64,000 bases of DNA from Diacronema lutheri (taxonomy: Eukaryota; Haptophyta; Pavlovophyceae; Pavlovales; Pavlovaceae): positions 1,302,001 through 1,366,000 of the forward strand of contig JAGTXO010000003.1 of NCBI GenBank assembly GCA_019448385.1, given 5' to 3'. The position numbers and the translations under genes were made by a program. Below the pieces are notes generated by a model. The model did not search any database. It was not told where the DNA came from and saw only the letters and a list, made by a program, of their open reading frames with translations. Positions 50,831 through 59,846 of this stretch are shown in pieces. The stretch's first letter is position 1, and each line of letters begins with the position of its first letter.

Positions 50831-50838
50831 CTGGCACG
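50665..50838 (-). repeat. Direct duplication of about 54 bp (ELTPKLVERLLDQL units)
   Basis: The segment containing GAGCTGGTCGAGCAGACGCT to GAGCTCGTCTGGC occurs twice, at about 50667-50721 and 50788-50834, separated by a unique spacer. Both read DELTPKLVERLLDQL in the damaged RING gene frame. Confidence 0.8.
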
Positions 50839-51199
50839 GGCTGACCCCACTCAGTCGCCGTGGTGGCACACACAACGCTGTCACGGTGCCCGCGCCGTCG
50901 TGCGATGACGCGGCGTTTCTTTACGAGGATCCACGCCAACCATTGCACGGTCCGCGCGCGCGCGCACGCGCCGAGCGCGTCCAAGTCGGCCGCAAAGGAG
51001 TCGGCGAGCACACGCGCCGCCGCCTCCTCCTTTGCGGCCGACTTGGACGCGCTCGGCGCGTGCGCGCGCGCGCGGACCGTGCGGTGGTTGGCGCGGATGG
51101 CCACCTCGTAAAGAAACGCCGCGTCATCGCACGACGGCGCGGGCACCGTGACAGCGTTGTGTGTGCCACCACGGCGACTGAGTGGGGTCAGCCCGTGCC
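50833..51199. repeat. Long near-perfect inverted repeat (hairpin), arms about 170 bp
   Basis: Left arm 50833-51000 and right arm 51027-51199 are reverse complements with only a few mismatches and one 6-7 bp indel near the middle; the loop is about 26 nt. Each arm contains CGTGGTGGCACACACAACGC or its complement. It directly abuts the duplicated ELTPKLVERLLDQL units. Confidence 0.9.
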
Positions 51200-51524
51200 C
51201 ACCAACGGTTGGGCTGGTTTCCGGGCAAGGCGCCAATCGCCAAAATAAATTGATAAAAGCCGGGCGGCTCCCAGCCGCTGCTGCAGATCAATTTTATCAT
51301 ATTCGACGACTCATAATCGACGACATTGGTGGCTACTCGATTCCCCCGCAGCTGGTGCTGACCCCGCTGTCCTGACGTGAGCGCCGTTAGTATCTTATCA
51401 TATTCATGACGGAACCATCGACGAATAAATTTGGCGACGGAACCATCCGCTGCTTGGTTCATGCATGAGGTGATGGGCCTGTGCGCCGGCACCAACGCCG
51501 AGTCGCGCACACGCGGCATTCGCC
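51200..51524. other. AT-richer spacer carrying a dispersed repeat
   Basis: No gene is supported. The stretch includes AT-rich pieces (AATTTTATCATATTCGACGA), the second copy of the block seen at 7221-7275, and a short repeated phrase (GACGGAACCATC) at about 51407 and 51437. It separates the hairpin from the stop of SLC4 copy A. Confidence 0.5.
51339..51392 (+). repeat. Dispersed repeat block, copy 2
   Basis: Near-identical to 7221-7275 over about 53 bp, ending at GCGCCGTTAGTAT. The sequence after it (CTTATCATATTC) differs from copy 1. Confidence 0.7.
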
Positions 51525-53623
51525 CTACTTGTCGAGGATCTCGAGCGCCTTGGCGTCGAACATGCGCGGCACAATGTACACGCGGAACGGGATGCAGATC
51601 GCGGTGAGGAAGGGGAAGGCAATCGCGATCTGCGAGACGCGCGAGATCGCGACGAGGACCGCCGTGATCACGAGCTGCAGGATCGTGAAGCGCGTCATCT
51701 CGCGCCGGTCGACGTCCTGCACGTAGTAGTAACCGGGCCATCGCTCGCGCTCGCACGTGAGAAGCACGAACGCGCGGTCGAAGAGCTGGTTGCCGCGGAT
51801 CGACGAGATGCCGAGGAAGAGGAAGATGCCGATGATGATGGGCTGCGGCACCTGTGGCGCGTCGCGCCGCACGCGCGCGAGACAGCCAAGCACGCGTGGG
51901 GGCGGGTGTCAGCGCCGTCGTGGCGCTGGCGCGCACGCGAGCGCAGGGCCGCCCGGCGAGCCACGCCGCCGAGCAGCGGCGGCCAAGCGAGCGGCGCGCA
52001 CGAATTTGAGGACGGGGCCCGCCGCGAGCGCGACGAAGATGAGGATGTGGATGAGCAGGTGCGTCACGCGCTGCTCGGCAACGCCGGTGATGCGCACCGT
52101 GTTGCCCTTGCCATCCGGCAGCGGCACGACCTCGGTCGAGGTGAGCGCCATCACGTGCGCGAGCGAACGGACGGTGGCCGGGTGGCACGCCGGCAGGCCG
52201 AGCAGCGCGCAGATCGGGTAGAGGAGGCAGCCGACGACCTGAGGCAAGTCGAGGCGCGGCGGCATTGACGTTTGAGCGGGCGCGCGGGGCGTTGCGTGCG
52301 CGACGCGCGTGCGCATGCGCCGCGCACCATGTTGCTCAGGTGGTAGGCAGGCAGCTTCTTGAACATGCGGTCCTTGCGGTTGACGAGCACCTCGGTCAGG
52401 TTCTGGTCGAGGTAGCCGAGGAGGCAGCCGCCGATCGCGGGCACGATCATGAAGAAGATGGCCCACACCGGGAAGGGCCGCGCGTACCCACCCGCCTTGA
52501 CGAACCACGCTCGGCGCGCGCCGGTCGACGGGTCGGTCCACGTCGGCGCGATCGTGTCGGGCACGTTGAGGTACGTCACGTCGGTGATGCCAAAGACGGG
52601 CGTGACGAGCGACGAGATGATGGTGAGCGAGATGATCGTGATCGACACGCCGTAGTTGGCCAGCTGCTTGCGCCACGCCGCCGTCAGCCAGTCGCTCGAG
52701 CGCAGCTCGCGGAACTTGACGGCCATCACATACGTGAGCGCGACGATGATCACCGAGTAGAGCTTCGCGGCGATGCTCATCTTTGTGTTGAGGAAGATGC
52801 GCACGACGTTGGTCGAGCCGGCGACGATCTCGATGAGCGAGATCATCGCCGAGAAGATCTCCTCCGTGAAGCGCGTCACCTTGTTGATGAAGCAGCACCA
52901 CTCGAGGAGCGTGTACGCGATCGTCATGAGCGACGTCCACAGGCCCGCCCAAAACTTGGCCGGCAGGAACTCGATGTTGAAGGTGGCGCACAGCGAGAAG
53001 AGCATGGAGAGGAAGGCGAGCTCGGGGCCGGTCGGGCCCTGGATCGTCAGCGCCTGCCCGCTGAGGAAGGCGTTGATGATGCCCGTGATGCCCGTCGCCA
53101 TCAGCGTCTCGGTGATGCCAATCTGCCCGCGGGACATCGCGTCGTAGATGGCGCCAAAGGCGAGCGCGGGCGCGAGGCAGGCAAAGAAGATGAAGAGCGT
53201 GGCCGACATGACGATGGACAGGTTCTCGGGCAGGAACGCGTCCGTCCAGTCCGTGCGGTAGTCGCGCGACTTGCGCTTGAGGTCGATCCAGAGCGCGCGG
53301 AACGGCTTGCCCGAGTACTGGAGCGGCGGCGGGAGGCCGTCGTGTGCCATCGCACCACCGAGGTCGGCCGCGCCGACAGCGAGGTCCATCGTCGTCACCT
53401 CCTCCGCGGGCTGCTTCACCGCCTCGACATCGTCCTCCGTGTCGCGCGCCGCGGCATGGTCGAGCGGCAGGCCCTTGATCGAGAACTCGCGGCGCGACTG
53501 CGACGTTGGCGGCACGCGCTGCACCGTCTCCTGCGTGATTGCGGGGAGGATGGCGTTTGGAGCGACGCGGCGACTGGGGCCGTCCGCCGGCGACTTGGGC
53601 GCGACGGGGGTTGCAGCGCTCAT
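51525..53623 (-). CDS. SLC4-family bicarbonate/anion transporter, copy A (619 aa, 3 exons)
   Basis: ATG 53623-53621. Exons 53623-52328, 52238-52002 and 51851-51525; introns of 89 and 150 nt, both GTGCGC to AG and phase 0. The protein has a short cytosolic start, then the HCO3 transporter membrane domain: TLFIFFACLAPALAFGAIYD, GQALTIQGPTGPELAFLSML, WTSLMTIAYTLLEWCCFINK, PVWAIFFMIVPAIGGCLLGY and, in the last exon, PIIIGIFLFLGISSIRGNQL. The large cytosolic N-domain of animal SLC4 is absent. Transport of bicarbonate for photosynthesis is a reasonable inference from algal SLC4 proteins; borate transport is the alternative. From residue 31 to the stop it matches copy B with about 16 residue changes, and the introns match too, while the first 30 residues differ. 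Confidence 0.93.
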
Positions 53624-53932
53624 TAGCCGGGTGGTGTTCGAGCCTTCCTGGACGGTGCGGCTCAGAGAGGTCAACTTTGCAAGACAATTTTTGGGGATTC
53701 CTCTCCGAAACTTACCGCGTTGAGTGCACTCCGACTTCAAAAGTTGCGGGGCGAGGTGACAATGGCAGTTGCGCATGCCCTTCTCGAATGACGCGGGGGC
53801 TGCGACGACACTGCGGCGACACCACGGCGGTTCGTGAAAACTTGGACAAGCCCCCGAGGGACAAGGAGGGTTACATCGTGGTTTGCCAAAGCAACACGCA
53901 CCCGCTTCGGTCGCGCGCCGCGCCAGTCGCCC

Positions 53933-53933
<1 letters not shown>
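53624..53933. other. Promoter/spacer upstream of SLC4 copy A
   Basis: No gene is supported. It lies between the start of SLC4 copy A (-) and the poly(C) tract at the 3' end of the DUF218 gene. It has no visible similarity to the sequence upstream of copy B, so the two copies probably have different promoters. Confidence 0.4.

Positions 53934-53964
<31 letters not shown>
53934..53964. repeat. Poly(C) tract of 31 bases (poly(G) on the coding strand of DUF218 gene)
   Basis: An uninterrupted C31. On the minus strand it is G31 starting five bases after the TGA stop of the DUF218 gene, mirroring the G35 tract after the stop of the thioredoxin-like gene. Confidence 0.9.
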
Positions 53965-53965
<1 letters not shown>

Positions 53966-53969
53966 TCGG

Positions 53970-54815
53970 TCAATAGCTCGCAGCAAGCTCCGTGCTCACA
54001 GGCTCGCGTGACGCACCCGTCGCGTACGAGCCGTGGTGCTCGAAGAGAAAGCCGTGCAACTGCGACGCGCTGCGAATGTTGTCGATCGTCACGCGCAGCT
54101 TGTCAAGGCTCGCCGCCTCCTTGGCGCGCCGCGCGCCGAGCTGCTCGTCCGTGAGGCCGACGTCGTCGACGGCGACGTAGTGCGCGTCGAAGCGCGTCGC
54201 GACGGGCGGCAGGCCGAGGACCCAGTCAAAGATTGCGGCGACTCGTGGCATGTGGAATGCGTTCGTCACGACCGCGACGCGCCGCAGTCGGCGCGGCTCG
54301 AGGTGCATGAAGCGTAGGAAGGCCGCGTTGCCGATCGTGTCGAGGCTCCACGTGTCCTGAAGCAGGCGCTGGGCGGGCACGCTGCGTTCGCGCAAGTACT
54401 CCGCCGAGACATACGCTTCATCGATCGGCCGCCCCTCCGGGTCGAGCGGCGGTGGCTTGTGCGGCGTTCCACGGCTGAGCAGAATCACGTACGACTCGCG
54501 GTTGGCTGCAAAGAGCTCGAGCGCGCGGTCGAGGCGCGCGCGGACCCACGCGGGCGCGTCACCGGTAACAGTGAGTCCACCGCCGGGTACGACGATCGCA
54601 TCCAACGGCGGCAGCGCGCCGCCGTCCGACAGCTGGCCGGCGCGCGGCGCGCGTCGCGAAGATAGCCAGTACGCCGCCGCCGGCGCGAGGGCGACCATGA
54701 CAAGCGACGCAACGATGCACTGCTGCACGCGGCGCGCGCGCACGATTTCCGTGCGCTGCCGCCGGCCGAGGCCATCGCTCGGCAGGCCGCGGCTCGCGCC
54801 TGCTCGGCCGCGCAT
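53970..54815 (-). CDS. DUF218 (YdcF/SanA-like) membrane-anchored protein (281 aa)
   Basis: ATG 54815-54813 (MRGRAGASRGLPSDGLGRRQ), stop TGA 53972-53970, no intron. One membrane segment near the start (CIVASLVMVALAPAAAYWLS) is followed by the DUF218 fold: LDAIVVPGGGLTVTGDAPAW, YVILLSRGTPHK, SAEYLRERSVPAQRLLQDTW and RRVAVVTNAFHMPRVAAIF. The GGG loop and the conserved SxDTxGNA element (SLDTIGNAAF) are present. Bacterial members act in envelope maintenance; the eukaryotic function is unknown. The domain would face the lumen or outside if the anchor is type II. Start codon lies 73 bp from that of the next gene. Confidence 0.85.
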   Translation of the reverse strand: MRGRAGASRGLPSDGLGRRQRTEIVRARRVQQCIVASLVMVALAPAAAYWLSSRRAPRAGQLSDGGALPPLDAIVVPGGGLTVTGDAPAWVRARLDRALELFAANRESYVILLSRGTPHKPPPLDPEGRPIDEAYVSAEYLRERSVPAQRLLQDTWSLDTIGNAAFLRFMHLEPRRLRRVAVVTNAFHMPRVAAIFDWVLGLPPVATRFDAHYVAVDDVGLTDEQLGARRAKEAASLDKLRVTIDNIRSASQLHGFLFEHHGSYATGASREPVSTELAASY

Positions 54816-54888
54816 CGTGCCGACGGCCTCACGACTCGCGCGCGGGCATGGCGCGACCGAACGTTTCGACTCGCCGGAGTCAAAGAAT
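54816..54888. promoter_or_regulatory. 73-bp divergent spacer
   Basis: The only sequence between the DUF218 gene (-) and the Pro/Gly-rich protein gene (+). Both frames stay open through it, so upstream starts cannot be excluded. Confidence 0.35.
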
Positions 54889-55521
54889 ATGGCGTCGAGC
54901 TCCGCGCGTAGTGGATCCTCGGACGTTCCGCCAGCGCCTGAAAGCGCGCGATCGCACTCGGCAACACCGCCGCCGCCGCCGCCGCCGCCGCAGTGGGGCG
55001 AGGGCTTTCGCCGCGTGGGCGACACGCCGCCGCCGCCGCCGCCACCGCCGCCGCTGGACGACTCCTATTCTCGCGCGAGCGACACGCCACTGCCGCCGCC
55101 CGCGCCAGGCGACGGCGCGCGCCGCGCGCACGGCATCACTGACCCGGCGCGGCTGAGGCGGATGGCCGAGATTGATCAGCTGCTTGGCTCTGCGCCGCTC
55201 GTGCCGCTCGAGGTGCTCGACGCCGTCAAGGCGATGCTCGCCGCGGCGAAGGCGGCAATCGCCGCGAGCGGCGAGGCGCGCGCGCTCTCCGATTTCGAGC
55301 GGCTGAGGCTCGCCGACTTGTCGCGGCGCAAGGCGGCCGAGCCGATTGACCGGCGCGCCGCGCAGATCGGTGCGCTGCAGCGCACGTTTGAGGTCGACTA
55401 CGCGCTGCGCGACACGCCCTCGCAGCACGAGCTCACGATGCTTGGCACGCGCCCGCTCCACCGCGCCGCGCCCGACGAGACCTCGCGCGGGCCCACGCCC
55501 AGCTCGCGCGCGTTGTCGCCC

Positions 55522-55562
<41 letters not shown>

Positions 55563-55875
55563 CACAGACAAGTCGCTGCGCGACCAGCAGGAGGCGCGCG
55601 ACACCGCCATGCGGCGGTCGGCGGCGAAGAACTCGAAGCGCTTCCACTTCGAGCCGGGCGCGCACGGCTTTTCAAAGTACAAGCTCGCGGAGCACGACCG
55701 CGGGCAGAAGCTGTACGGGCCGGACGAGCGGCAGGGCGGCTACTACATCAAGCCGGACGGGCGCTACGATTTCCAGCACGACGTGCGCAAGCAGGCCGGG
55801 CTGCCGCAGTACGATGGGCCGAGCTGGCGGTGGGACGGCAAGGCTGGCCGCTACCGCCCGCCGGCCGCGCGCTGA
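54889..55875 (+). CDS. Pro/Gly-rich protein with conserved-looking C-terminal block (328 aa), unknown
   Basis: ATG 54889 (MASSSARSGSSDVPPAPESA), stop TGA 55873-55875, no intron. Two poly-proline runs (8-9 Pro) come first, then a helical part (DPARLRRMAEIDQLLGSAPL, VLDAVKAMLAAAKAAIAASG), a Gly14 run, and a charged, aromatic C-terminus (KRFHFEPGAHGFSKYKLAEH, GYYIKPDGRYDFQHDVRKQA) that looks like a folded motif. Poly-Pro runs may bind profilin, SH3 or WW domains. No family is recognised. Confidence 0.65.
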
Positions 55876-55966
55876 GCGGCGCGGCGTGCAGGTGAGTCTG
55901 CACTCCGCCCGACTGGCACACTGACTCGCCCTAGAGTCAGAAAGAGGCGGCCACTTCCTGCAAACG

Positions 55967-56446
55967 ATGGCTGGAAAAACGTGCGCGTTGACGAGCGGCG
56001 GGCTCGCGCTCGTCTGCGTGGGCGCGCTCTTGCTCGCCTCTTCCTCACCCGAGTCGCCGCAGATGGCCGTGATCGATGCGTCCGGCGCTGCGACCATTTG
56101 CGGCACCGTGTTGCAGAGGCCGTGGTCCAAGACGTATGAGTCGTGGGACGCAGGCGGCAGCGACTACTTTGTGCTGGCGATGGATCACGTCCACGCAGCG
56201 GCGCACCCGCAATATGGCGATAGCATCATCCTCCGCTTCCCGTCTGACGACAGCGTCACGGAACACGACCTTGCACGGTGGGTCTCCAAGCACGCGTGCG
56301 TGCGCGGCACGCTGCTCGAGGCGCAGCCCTACGTGCCCTCGTATGCATGGGAGCAGTTCCCCACGGGCATGGACGGGCGCCCAGAGCCGAGGGGCTCAGG
56401 CATCCGCATGGCTAAAATTGGCCGCCTCGCCGACGTCCAGAGCTGA
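55967..56446 (+). CDS. Small membrane-anchored or secreted protein, possibly DUF4431-like (159 aa)
   Basis: ATG 55967 (MAGKTCALTSGGLALVCVGA), stop TGA 56444-56446. Residues 10-26 are hydrophobic, a signal peptide or anchor. The rest is a compact beta-rich domain: ATICGTVLQRPWSKTYESWD, DYFVLAMDHVH, and CVRGTLLEAQPY. The pattern 'G-x-V ... P-x-YES ... L-x-LD ... V-x-GTL-x-A' recalls bacterial DUF4431 proteins, but the match is by eye and weak. It may be a lumenal or cell-surface protein. Confidence 0.6.
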   Translation: MAGKTCALTSGGLALVCVGALLLASSSPESPQMAVIDASGAATICGTVLQRPWSKTYESWDAGGSDYFVLAMDHVHAAAHPQYGDSIILRFPSDDSVTEHDLARWVSKHACVRGTLLEAQPYVPSYAWEQFPTGMDGRPEPRGSGIRMAKIGRLADVQS

Positions 56447-56675
56447 AGCCACGCGCCAGCCGGCCGCCTCGCAGAGCTACTTGGCGGCAGAAGACCACCG
56501 TTGCAATGGTTGCATGCGTGAAAATTGGCGCCGCTCGGCCGACTGCCGGACCGACAGACGCCCGGCACAGCGGCGCTGCGACCATTTGCGCCCGGCAGAC
56601 CAACGGACGCCCCGTCCCCGGATCGGTGAGAGAAATGCCGTCCGTCCCACGACGTGCGGCGCGTTTCTAGCAGAC
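56447..56675. other. Intergenic spacer
   Basis: No gene is supported between the small secreted protein and the Popeye gene, although the Popeye frame is open further upstream. It should contain the Popeye gene promoter. Confidence 0.35.
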
Positions 56676-57725
56676 ATGCTCGTGATCATCTCTCATCCCG
56701 CCGGCCTCTTCTCGCAGGTGGCGAGCGCGTGCTTCCTGTCTGGCGGACTCTTCGCCGATATTCTCATCGTCCGCCTCGCGCTGACGCTCGCCTACGTCTT
56801 CCTTTTGCTGCACACGCTCCTCGGCTACCCAAGTTGGCCGGGCGTGACACGCGCCGTGGCGACGGACGGCGAGCCGTACGTGCTCGCACTCGACGCGGTG
56901 CTCTGGGCGGTGCTCGGCGTGTACGTCCACGGTTCGTCGCTCGCGCAGCTCTTGCGCGACGAGCGGCCGGTCGCGCTCAGCGAGCGTGAAGATGAGCTCT
57001 GGCGGATGTTCTTTCGGCGCGCGCGCATCTCGCGCCTGCTCTTCAAGGCGCACATCCTGCCTGCCGGGCTTTTTCACACGTACGCGTCAGGTGACGCGAT
57101 CACCGGCCCCGGCATCCCGCCGCGCGTGCACATCGTCGTGCAGGGGCGCGCAATCGGCGTCGGGCGGCTGCGCGATGGCGGCACCAAAGAGATCCGAATG
57201 CTCTCGGGAGACCTGTTCGAGTTCCGGCACCTGCACCTCTTCGGCGTGCACGTCGGCTTCATCGAGCGAAGTCTTGACGTGCGCGCGCACAGCGCCGTGC
57301 GCACCTTCTCGATCCCGATTGAGCGGCTGCGCGCAATGGCGTCCGGCTCTGCGCCGATGCGGCAGGCCTGGCAGGCGGTGATCATCGCGAGCCTCGCGCG
57401 CGAGGCGGAGCGTGGGTACGCGAGCCATGAGGACGCAGACGCGCGTATCACTGCTGCGGAGGTTGAGCGCTGGCGAGACCCGAGCTTTGCCGAGATGCGC
57501 GCCGACGAGCTGCCGCCCGGTCCGACGCCCGGCTCGGGCACGTGCCTCGCCGCGCCGGCGAGCAATTTGCTCGCGCTCATGTACCGCACGTTCCACCTGC
57601 CGTGGCCCTTGTCGTCAGGCTTCCCCGGGCTACGTCACGCGGCGGTGGGCGCCGTGCAGGACCCAAGCGCCGTGCAGCACACGACCAAGTTCGTGCAGCT
57701 CGCGAGCGTGGCGAGCACGGCCTGA
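56676..57725 (+). CDS. Popeye-domain membrane protein (349 aa)
   Basis: ATG 56676 (MLVIISHPAGLFSQVASACF), stop TGA 57723-57725, no intron. Three hydrophobic segments at the start (ADILIVRLALTLAYVFLLLH, VLALDAVLWAVLGVYVHGSS) precede the cytosolic Popeye domain, a cyclic-nucleotide-binding fold: LWRMFFRRARISRLLFKAHI, VHIVVQGRAIGVGRLRDGG and GDLFEFRHLHLFGVHVGF. Animal POPDC proteins bind cAMP through a DSPE and FQVT signature; neither is obvious here, so ligand binding is uncertain. The layout (three membrane segments plus one domain) matches POPDC length. Confidence 0.8.
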   Translation: MLVIISHPAGLFSQVASACFLSGGLFADILIVRLALTLAYVFLLLHTLLGYPSWPGVTRAVATDGEPYVLALDAVLWAVLGVYVHGSSLAQLLRDERPVALSEREDELWRMFFRRARISRLLFKAHILPAGLFHTYASGDAITGPGIPPRVHIVVQGRAIGVGRLRDGGTKEIRMLSGDLFEFRHLHLFGVHVGFIERSLDVRAHSAVRTFSIPIERLRAMASGSAPMRQAWQAVIIASLAREAERGYASHEDADARITAAEVERWRDPSFAEMRADELPPGPTPGSGTCLAAPASNLLALMYRTFHLPWPLSSGFPGLRHAAVGAVQDPSAVQHTTKFVQLASVASTA

Positions 57726-57896
57726 TCGGCGCTTTGCGGCCGCGCGCCTGCCGCGTCTTGATTTTGCGTGGACGGCCGTCCAGGCGCCTACGCGGGCCAC
57801 GACCCACGCACGGGCTCCCTCGTTCCCTCCCGGCCTCAGCGGCTGCAGCCACAGTGCGTCAGTGCCTCACTGCTCTGCGGGCGCCGCGTTTCAAAA

Positions 57897-59485
57897 ATGG
57901 TGCGGGGGAATCCGCCGAACACGAGTAGAGAAATGGCCTCGGCCGTCACGCGCGGCGCGCGCGCCTTCTCAACGGGCGCAGGGCGCTCTGTGTACATCGC
58001 AGGGCAGGGGATGACCAAAGTGAGCCGAAAGACCGACACCACGATCGCTCGCATGGGTGGCGAGGCCATCACGGCGGCTCTGCACGTGAGCGCGCGCGCG
58101 TGGCCGGCGCGCGCGCGCGCGCTCGCGGCGCGGCACTATTGCCACTCCGCACGGCGCCGCACCGCATGGCGGGCTCGCGTCGCGCAGCCGAGCCTGCGCG
58201 CGGCATTTGCGCGCGCGCTTCTCGCGCGCGCTGCAGGACGCGGGCATCGACGCGAGCGTGCCGCAGGCGCTGTACGTGGGCAACATGATGTCCGGCATGC
58301 TTTCCCAGCAGCAGCACCTGGGCCCGCTGCTGGCGAACGCGGCGGGTCTCGAGAACGTCGAGGCGGCGACGATTGAGGCGTGCTGCGGCGCGGGCGGCGC
58401 CGCGCTTCGCTGGGGTTACATGGCGATTATGAGCGGGATATACCACACCGTCGTCGTCGCAGGCGCCGAGCAGATGACCCACACGGACACGCCCAGGGCA
58501 ACGCAGGGGCTCGCGACCGCGTCGCACTGGGAGACGGAGGGCTCGCAGGGCGCGACCTTTGTCTCGCTCAACGGCATCTTAATGGACCTGTACATGAAGC
58601 AGTACGGCGTGCGGCATGAGGACTTCGCCCCGTTTGCGCTCACGGCGCATAGCAACGCACTCACCGCCGGTGAGCGCGCGCGCGCGCGCGCGCGCGCACC
58701 TGGCGCTCTCGCGCCGCGTGCCGCGACCGAGGCCCGTGCGCCGGAGACCGTGTGGCATGCCGCGCGCGCTGCGGCCCGGTCCGCGCGCACCGGCGGCTCC
58801 GCGCCGCCGACGTCAACGCCCCGACGCCCCGCCGGCATGCGGCCGCCGCGACGATGCAGAGCACGCGACGCTTAAGAAGGAGATCACGCTCGAGACGTTC
58901 ACGCAGGCGCGCGTGATCACCGAGCCGATCCGACTCTTTGACGCGTCGCCGATGTGCGATGGCGCGGCAGCGGTCGTCCTCACGTCGCGGCCCGAGCTCG
59001 CACGCGCGGGCGGCAGGCCGGCGGTGCGCATAGCCGGCTCGGGCGCGGGTTCGGACATTCTCGCCGTCGCCGACCGGCCGGACCCGCTCCGGCTGCGCGC
59101 CGTCGAGAAGTCGGCGACGGACGCGCTCAAGCACGCGTCGCTCGACCATAAAGACGTTGACATTTTCGAGCTACACGATGCATACACCATCATGGCCTGC
59201 CTCTCGCTCGAGAATGCCGGGTTCGTGCCGCGCGGCGAAGGCACGCGCTTCGCGGGCGGCGGCGGGATCAAACTCGACGGCGACGTGCCGATGTGCACGT
59301 TTGGCGGGCTGAAGGCGCGCGGCCACCCGGTCGGCGCAACGGGCGTCTACCAGGCCGCCGAGATGGCGTTGCAGCTCACCGGCCGCGCGGGGCAGAACCA
59401 GGTCGGCGGCGCGCGCGTCGCGATGATCCAAAATATCGGTGGGTCGGGCGCGTCCGTTTTCGCACAGGTTCTCGTCCGCGAGTGA
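57897..59485 (+). CDS. SCP2-type thiolase (acyl-CoA acetyltransferase), likely mitochondrial (3 exons)
   Basis: Likely ATG 57933 (MASAVTRGARAFSTGAGRSV; 403 aa); an in-frame ATG at 57897 adds 12 residues. Exons to 58085, 58237-58669 and 58860-59485. Introns: 58086-58236 (GTGAGC to TGCAG, phase 0) and 58670-58859 (GTGAGC to TGCAG, phase 1). The nucleophile cysteine lies in TIEACCGAGGAALRWGY. SNAL-TAEHATLKKE is restored at the second join, then FDASPMCDGAAAVVL, ELHDAYTIMACLSLEN and GGLKARGHPVGATG with the catalytic His. The end NIGGSGASVFAQVL lacks the second cysteine of classical thiolases, as in the SCP2/thiolase-like group. The reaction is breakdown or condensation of 3-ketoacyl-CoA. The RAFSTG start fits a mitochondrial presequence. 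Confidence 0.9.
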
Positions 59486-59846
59486 GCGTGACGCGTGACC
59501 GGCGCGGTCGCGCGCTGCGGCTCAACCAAATTTTGGGTGAGCCGAGCGTGCGACCGCAATTTTGGTTGAGCCGCAGGCTGAGCGAGGCATCGTGCCAGTC
59601 ATCCCAGGGGATTGGGTGGGGACCCCATTTCCCCCGCAAATCTACGGTAGCTTCTCGTGGCCCTTTTGCCGGCCGGATCTGTCCAGCTTGCGCGCGCGTT
59701 CGCACGCAGAACGAAGAGACCGTCAGAGACGTCGTGATGTCCGGGTCCCAGAATTGCTGATGTCCGGGTTCGCCATTAGCGTTTTACCCGCGAACGCGGA
59801 GTGGGGAATCCAGCATCACAACACCTTGGACACGGACGGCAGAAAA
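59486..59846. other. Spacer upstream of SLC4 copy B
   Basis: No gene is supported. It contains a short imperfect inverted pair, CTCAACCAAATTTTGGGTGAG near 59521 and ACCGCAATTTTGGTTGAGCC near 59553. The sequence is unlike that upstream of copy A. Confidence 0.45.
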
